From: Betaproteobacteria bacterium
Lineage (GTDB): Bacteria; Pseudomonadota; Gammaproteobacteria; Burkholderiales; Eutrophovitaceae
Assembly: GCA_009886305.1 (NCBI GenBank)
Contig: QXZO01000009.1
Location: 1 to 10,926 of the forward strand
Direction of reading: 5' to 3'
DNA length: 10,926 bases
Positions 7,437 through 10,926 of the stretch are shown in pieces. Under the pieces are notes generated by a model. That model had not been told where the DNA came from and did no database searches. It saw only the letters and a program-made list of their open reading frames with translations. The stretch's first letter is position 1; each line of letters opens with the position of its first letter. Position numbers and translations under genes: made by a program.

Positions 7437-7476
7437 ATGTTCGTGTGTTAATTCTTTAACGCAAAACGTGGAACAT
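7437..7476. repeat. Nested inverted repeat in the oxidoreductase leader region
   Basis: An outer 6-bp pair, ATGTTC (7437-7442) with GAACAT (7471-7476), encloses an inner 8-bp stem from 7444-7451 and 7456-7463 (one G-U pair, 4-nt loop). The palindrome ATGCAT occurs on both sides, at 7423-7428 and 7475-7480. It could be an operator or a transcribed RNA structure; it lies upstream of the nearest promoter candidate. Confidence 0.4.
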
Positions 7477-7513
7477 GCATCCAACTCACTCATGAATCTC
7501 GATCATTTTTTTT

Positions 7514-7550
7514 TTGATTATGTCCACAGCTTCCTATAGTATGTATACAT
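7514..7550 (+). promoter_or_regulatory. Candidate promoter and palindromic operator of the oxidoreductase operon
   Basis: TTGATT (7514-7519) and TATAGT (7535-7540) resemble -35 and -10 hexamers with a short 15-bp spacer. The perfect 10-bp palindrome ATGTATACAT (7541-7550) follows directly, covering the predicted start of transcription, where a repressor could act. The leader to the ATG at 7590 would be about 43 nt. The -35 abuts a run of ten T. This is a pattern-based suggestion only. Confidence 0.3.
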
Positions 7551-7589
7551 TGAATTTTGGCCATAGTACTGGGACGGGGAGACCAACAC

Positions 7590-9935
7590 ATGGCAGCTGA
7601 GTTTAAGATAGCGATAATCGGATCAGGGCCCGGAGGGCTCAGTGCCGCAGGCCATGCGGCCGAGCTTGGAGTGTCCCATGTTCTACTAGAAAAAGCCTCT
7701 CATTTATCTGACACGCTTTATAAGTTTCAAAAAGGGAAGTTCGTCATGGCGACACCAGACGTGTTGCCACTCAGGTCGCCTATGCCTTTTGACGCTGGAG
7801 CCCGAGAGGAGATACTCGGTAACTGGGATAGTAAGTCTGAAGAGTTGAAGGTTAACGTAAGGCTTAATACAGAAGTTGTAGGCATCGAAGGCGAAAAAGG
7901 TAACTTTACAATCAAGACGGGTGACGGTGGACTTGTTACCGCCGAGTCTGTTGTGCTAGGTATTGGTCTGCAGGGAAATCTGAATAAGCTACGTGTGCCC
8001 GGCGCTGATTTACCACACATTCAATATCAGCTGGATGACCCAGATGCGTACGAATTAGAGCGAATTATCATAATTGGTGCGGGTGACGCAGCTATTGAGA
8101 ACGCTGTTGCCTTGTCAAAACAAAATACGGTGTATGTGTTAAACCGAGGTGAGGATTTTGCACGAGCCAAGCCAGCCAACGAGGCCCTAATTACATCTGC
8201 CATTGACGCCGGAAAAATACAGCCGTTTTATAAAGCAAATACCATTGCCGCTGGTGAAGGGACTCTGACCATTGACACCCCTGAAGGTGAAGTGACCGTA
8301 GAATGCGATCGTGTGATAGCACGTCTAGGAGCGTCTCCGCCGCGAAAATTCGTTGAGTCTTGTGGGATTACGTTTCCGTCTGACGCTCGCAATGCGTTAC
8401 CTGAGTGCTCGGAGCAATATGAATCTAACGTCGCAGGAATATATATTGTTGGTGCGTTAGGTGGTTATCCACTTATTAAGCAGGCTATCAACCAAGGTTA
8501 TGAAGCAGTTGAGTACATATTGGGGAACGCTGTCGAGCCAGCAGATGCGCCAATTCTCAAATCAAAAATTAACGTTCTAGGGTCCGATGATGTAGAGGCA
8601 TTTTTACGGAAAGTTCGAGATTCAATCCCGATATTTGCGAATATTAATGCGTTAATGCTCCGGGAAATGATGGTTGAGTCAACCGTTCACAAATATGCTC
8701 CAGGGGATGTCGTCTTTGAAAAAAATGACTACACGAATAGTTTTTACGTAGTCTTAAATGGGTCAGTCGCAGTCATGATTGACGATCAAGACTCGAGTAA
8801 GCGGATTGTTATTGGGCTAGGGAACTACTTCGGAGAAATGGGTTTGATTTCTGGGCGCAGAAGGACGGCGACCATAAAATCTGAGTCAAACTGTGTCTTG
8901 ATTGAAATTCCAAGACGCACGATGATCAAACTTAGAGGTAATTCTCCAGAAGTGCGCCAAGCCTTGGACCGAGAGGCGGCGATAAGGCAGATCCAAACCT
9001 ATATTGCACCTGACGTGTCTCGAGACGATCTTTTAGAAATAGCCGAAAGTTCGGAAATAAAGTCATATAAATCGGGCGAGGTTTTGTTTCATGAAGGTGA
9101 TGAGGCTGATTCGCTTCATTTGATTCGCAAGGGCTCTGTATCTATTGCAAAGCGCCTTGATGGTCGCAGTGTCGTTCTTAATTACGTGGCTTCAGGAAAT
9201 TATGTTGGAGAGATGGGGCTTATTTCAGATGCTCCCAGATCAGCAAGCGTGACTGCGGCGGTGGCGAGTGAGACCATCAGGATAGATGGCTCAGCGTTTA
9301 AGAACCTCATGGCATCGAATCCGAAGCTCAAGGCTTCGGTTGAGGAGAAATTTAAAGACCGTATTACTCAAAATGAGAGAATTTCACAAACAGGGGGTGG
9401 CGGCGGAATTCTTGAGTTTTTGCTTGAGCAAGGAGTCAGTGAGGCAACGGATGTTTTGCTAATTGATGAGTCACTATGTGTAGGGTGTGATAATTGTGAG
9501 ACGGCCTGCGCAGAAACGCATGATGGTATCTCTCGGCTAGATCGTGAGGCTGGCCCAACTTATGAAACGATGCACATCCCCACCTCTTGTAGACATTGCG
9601 AAAATCCTCACTGTATGACTGATTGTCCACCAGATGCAATTAAACGCTCTCCGTCTGGGGAAGTATTCATAGAAGATAGTTGTATCGGTTGCGGTAACTG
9701 CGCGCGTAGTTGTCCTTACGGTGTGATCCAGCTTGCGTCACTTGACAACAAAAAGTCCGGAATCCTATCTCGACTTTTTGCAAAAAATGACACAAGTGAG
9801 AAATCGCCTAAAAAAGCCGTTAAGTGCGATATGTGTAGAGATTATGAAGGTGGTCCGTCTTGCGTTAGAGCGTGCCCAACTGGTGCAGCCGTTCGAGTGG
9901 CTCCGCAGGCTTTAATTCAGTTACAAGGAAAGTGA
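7590..9935 (+). CDS. Fusion: FAD/NAD(P) oxidoreductase + two cNMP-binding domains + four-cluster [4Fe-4S] ferredoxin
   Basis: The 781-residue protein has three parts. Residues 1-315 are a thioredoxin-reductase-like flavoprotein with FAD motif GSGPGG (11-16) and NAD(P) motif GAGDAA (163-168), but no CxxC disulfide. Residues about 345-460 and 470-590 are two CRP-like cyclic-nucleotide-binding domains; their phosphate-binding cassettes keep Glu416/Arg425 and Glu541/Arg550. Residues 625-770 are a ferredoxin with 16 cysteines: 630/633/636/640, 667/670/675/679, 698/701/704/708 and 746/749/758/762, as in DmsB/NrfC-type subunits. No signal peptide or Tat motif is seen, so it should be cytoplasmic. 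The ATG at 7590 has an excellent GGGGAG 8 nt upstream; a TTG 11 codons earlier is rejected. The inferred role is NAD(P)H oxidation with electrons passed through Fe-S clusters to the membrane cytochrome encoded next, gated by cAMP or cGMP. The physiological substrate is unknown. Confidence 0.9.
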   Translation: MAAEFKIAIIGSGPGGLSAAGHAAELGVSHVLLEKASHLSDTLYKFQKGKFVMATPDVLPLRSPMPFDAGAREEILGNWDSKSEELKVNVRLNTEVVGIEGEKGNFTIKTGDGGLVTAESVVLGIGLQGNLNKLRVPGADLPHIQYQLDDPDAYELERIIIIGAGDAAIENAVALSKQNTVYVLNRGEDFARAKPANEALITSAIDAGKIQPFYKANTIAAGEGTLTIDTPEGEVTVECDRVIARLGASPPRKFVESCGITFPSDARNALPECSEQYESNVAGIYIVGALGGYPLIKQAINQGYEAVEYILGNAVEPADAPILKSKINVLGSDDVEAFLRKVRDSIPIFANINALMLREMMVESTVHKYAPGDVVFEKNDYTNSFYVVLNGSVAVMIDDQDSSKRIVIGLGNYFGEMGLISGRRRTATIKSESNCVLIEIPRRTMIKLRGNSPEVRQALDREAAIRQIQTYIAPDVSRDDLLEIAESSEIKSYKSGEVLFHEGDEADSLHLIRKGSVSIAKRLDGRSVVLNYVASGNYVGEMGLISDAPRSASVTAAVASETIRIDGSAFKNLMASNPKLKASVEEKFKDRITQNERISQTGGGGGILEFLLEQGVSEATDVLLIDESLCVGCDNCETACAETHDGISRLDREAGPTYETMHIPTSCRHCENPHCMTDCPPDAIKRSPSGEVFIEDSCIGCGNCARSCPYGVIQLASLDNKKSGILSRLFAKNDTSEKSPKKAVKCDMCRDYEGGPSCVRACPTGAAVRVAPQALIQLQGK

Positions 9936-9944
9936 CGTAGCCAC

Positions 9945-10784
9945 ATGGAGATTAAGCTGAGCGAGTCTTTTCTAGCCTACAAAAATTATAAGTACTTGAA
10001 AATAAGTGCTGTTGTGTTGCTGGTTACGCTGGTTGCTTATTTAGCTCACGATCCGGGAAGAGCGCCTAACGGAGGAACATGGTTCGGATATACACTGGGT
10101 ACAATTAGTGCGGTGCTTGTTTTATTTTTAGGTTGGTTTGGAATTAAAAAGCGCCAATTTATGAGTGGTACTGACCTGCTTAAAGGTTGGCTGAGCGCAC
10201 ACGTCTATCTAGGTGTATTGGTAATCTTTTTGAGTCTTTTCCATTCCGGCTTTCAGCTGGGCTTAAATCTGCATTCCCTTCTGTGGACTCTTCTTTTGCT
10301 GACAGTTTTGAGTGGGATGTACGGAGTTTTTTGTTATGTGCGTTATCCTTCGATACTGACTGGGTCACGTCAAGGACTGACTCGGGCTGAAATTTTGCTA
10401 GAGTTATCCGAGCTAGACTTACAAGCTCGAGACGCTGCAATGGGTCTAGGTGACGAAATAAATGCATCGATTCTTCGTGCGGCTGACGAGACACAAGTCG
10501 GTGGGTCACTGGCTAAAATGTTGAATCTGGATCCTGCAGATTGTCCAACCAAGCTCGCATTGGAGTTCTTGGATGCTGCTGATGTCAGCGGGACAGAGCA
10601 AGAGGTCGCGCTGAGAAAACTTCGCGGGGTGTTGATCAGAAAATCTGAGTTGCTGCGCCGCCTTAGGACTTACGTTCGTGCAGCCACCTTGGTTCGCTTG
10701 TGGCTTTATTTCCATATTCCACTTTCTATCGGAACGCTTGTTGCGCTAGCTGCACATGTGTTTGCTGTATTTTTTTACTGGTAA
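9945..10784 (+). CDS. Five-helix membrane protein, probable diheme cytochrome b
   Basis: This 279-residue inner-membrane protein has hydrophobic segments near 17-35, 48-66, 83-103, 110-131 and 250-277. Helix 3 holds His86 and His100 and helix 5 holds His257 and His271. Each pair is 14 residues apart, the spacing used to sandwich two b hemes across a membrane in cytochrome b and ferric-reductase-like proteins. The positive-inside rule (IKKRQ after helix 2, YVRYP after helix 4) puts the N-terminus and the charged 135-245 loop in the cytoplasm. That loop is predicted helical and could dock the preceding flavo-Fe-S protein. The gene starts 9 bp after that gene, with AAGGAAAG inside its 3' end as ribosome-binding site, so they are surely co-transcribed. 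It would pass electrons to or from quinone or a periplasmic partner. No specific named family is recognised. Confidence 0.75.
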   Translation: MEIKLSESFLAYKNYKYLKISAVVLLVTLVAYLAHDPGRAPNGGTWFGYTLGTISAVLVLFLGWFGIKKRQFMSGTDLLKGWLSAHVYLGVLVIFLSLFHSGFQLGLNLHSLLWTLLLLTVLSGMYGVFCYVRYPSILTGSRQGLTRAEILLELSELDLQARDAAMGLGDEINASILRAADETQVGGSLAKMLNLDPADCPTKLALEFLDAADVSGTEQEVALRKLRGVLIRKSELLRRLRTYVRAATLVRLWLYFHIPLSIGTLVALAAHVFAVFFYW

Positions 10785-10796
10785 TCGGCGGCCGCT

Positions 10797-10926
10797 ATGA
10801 AACTAATACTTCGAACCCTTCAAAGAAAGACCTCCGGTGATCTGGTTTCTCGTGATAAAAGTATTACTGGTGCGCCAATTCGGTTGGGGCGAGGAGCCGA
10901 CGTTGAGGTCTTTCTCAACGATCCAA
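10797..10926 (+). CDS. FHA-domain protein (N-terminal part, truncated by window edge)
   Basis: The first 43 codons are visible, beginning at an ATG 12 bp after the cytochrome-b-like gene. The sequence IRLGRGADVEVFLNDP (28-43) matches the start of a forkhead-associated domain: hydrophobic strand, GR motif, then the L-x-DP strand. FHA domains bind phosphothreonine peptides, usually made by Hanks-type Ser/Thr kinases. An FHA domain at the very N-terminus leaves room for further domains downstream that cannot be seen. Its close spacing makes it the third gene of the operon, suggesting that phosphorylation signalling or complex assembly is part of the system. The domain call is good but based on a short stretch. 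Confidence 0.7.
   Translation, partial: MKLILRTLQRKTSGDLVSRDKSITGAPIRLGRGADVEVFLNDP

Larger units (their letters stand above)
7047..7589. other. Gene-free divergent regulatory region between gdhA and the oxidoreductase operon
   Basis: No convincing coding sequence, tRNA or known riboswitch is visible in these 543 bp. The region is AT-rich. It contains a weak gdhA promoter candidate, a small T-tailed hairpin (7212-7231), a 7-bp direct repeat spaced one helical turn apart (7162-7179), two clusters of inverted repeats (7287-7326 and 7437-7476), a run of ten T (7506-7515) and a promoter-palindrome pair just upstream of the oxidoreductase gene. The size of the gap and the number of symmetric elements suggest that the plus-strand operon is regulated. 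Confidence 0.6.

Noticed and set aside
7557..7589. Upstream TTG start for the fusion oxidoreductase, adding 11 residues
   Set aside because: The ATG at 7590 has a strong GGGGAG at 8-nt spacing and is followed almost at once by the first beta strand of the FAD fold; the extra residues would contain that ribosome-binding site.
7590..8534. Calling the first module a thioredoxin reductase
   Set aside because: The redox-active CxxC required for that activity is absent.
10180..10715. Minus-strand reading frames opposite the cytochrome-b-like gene
   Set aside because: They are antisense to a gene with coherent transmembrane helices and heme-ligand spacing, and show no domain of their own.

Overview
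The window looks like chromosomal DNA from a heterotrophic gammaproteobacterium of moderate GC content. The best evidence is a bamD gene divergent from an overlapping rluD-pgeF pair, an arrangement known from gammaproteobacteria, plus a typical proteobacterial NADP-dependent gdhA and a class I polyhydroxyalkanoate (PHA) operon. Genus cannot be resolved from the sequence alone. There are no tRNAs, rRNAs, insertion sequences or CRISPR arrays.

Left part (1-4644, minus strand). In transcription order this holds rluD (23S rRNA pseudouridine synthase), pgeF (multicopper oxidase-like/peptidoglycan editing factor), a ZIP-family metal transporter, phaC (class I PHA synthase) and the 5' part of phaB (acetoacetyl-CoA reductase), which runs off the left edge. 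A perfect 13-bp inverted repeat, GTTATATTATAAC, matching the core of the gammaproteobacterial Zur operator, lies 23 bp before the ZIP start codon. This points to a zinc importer repressed when zinc is plentiful.

Middle (4645-7046). bamD (outer-membrane assembly lipoprotein) is on the plus strand and gdhA on the minus strand. They converge on one strong bidirectional intrinsic terminator at 5630-5658. BamD carries an unusual C-terminal tail with two WWxxW motifs.

Right part (7047-10926). A gene-free stretch of about 540 bp with several inverted and direct repeats separates gdhA from a tightly spaced plus-strand operon, which is the most interesting content of the window. Its first gene encodes a 781-residue cytoplasmic fusion: an FAD/NAD(P) pyridine-nucleotide oxidoreductase without a redox-active CxxC, two cyclic-nucleotide-binding domains with intact phosphate-binding cassettes, and a four-cluster [4Fe-4S] ferredoxin module with 16 cysteines in four sets. 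The second gene encodes a five-helix membrane protein with two His-x13-His pairs, typical of a diheme cytochrome b, and a large cytoplasmic loop. The third, cut by the right edge, begins an FHA (phosphothreonine-binding) domain. Together they suggest a membrane electron-transfer system fed by NAD(P)H and controlled allosterically by cyclic nucleotides and possibly by Ser/Thr phosphorylation. The domains are seen in the sequence; the joint function is inference.
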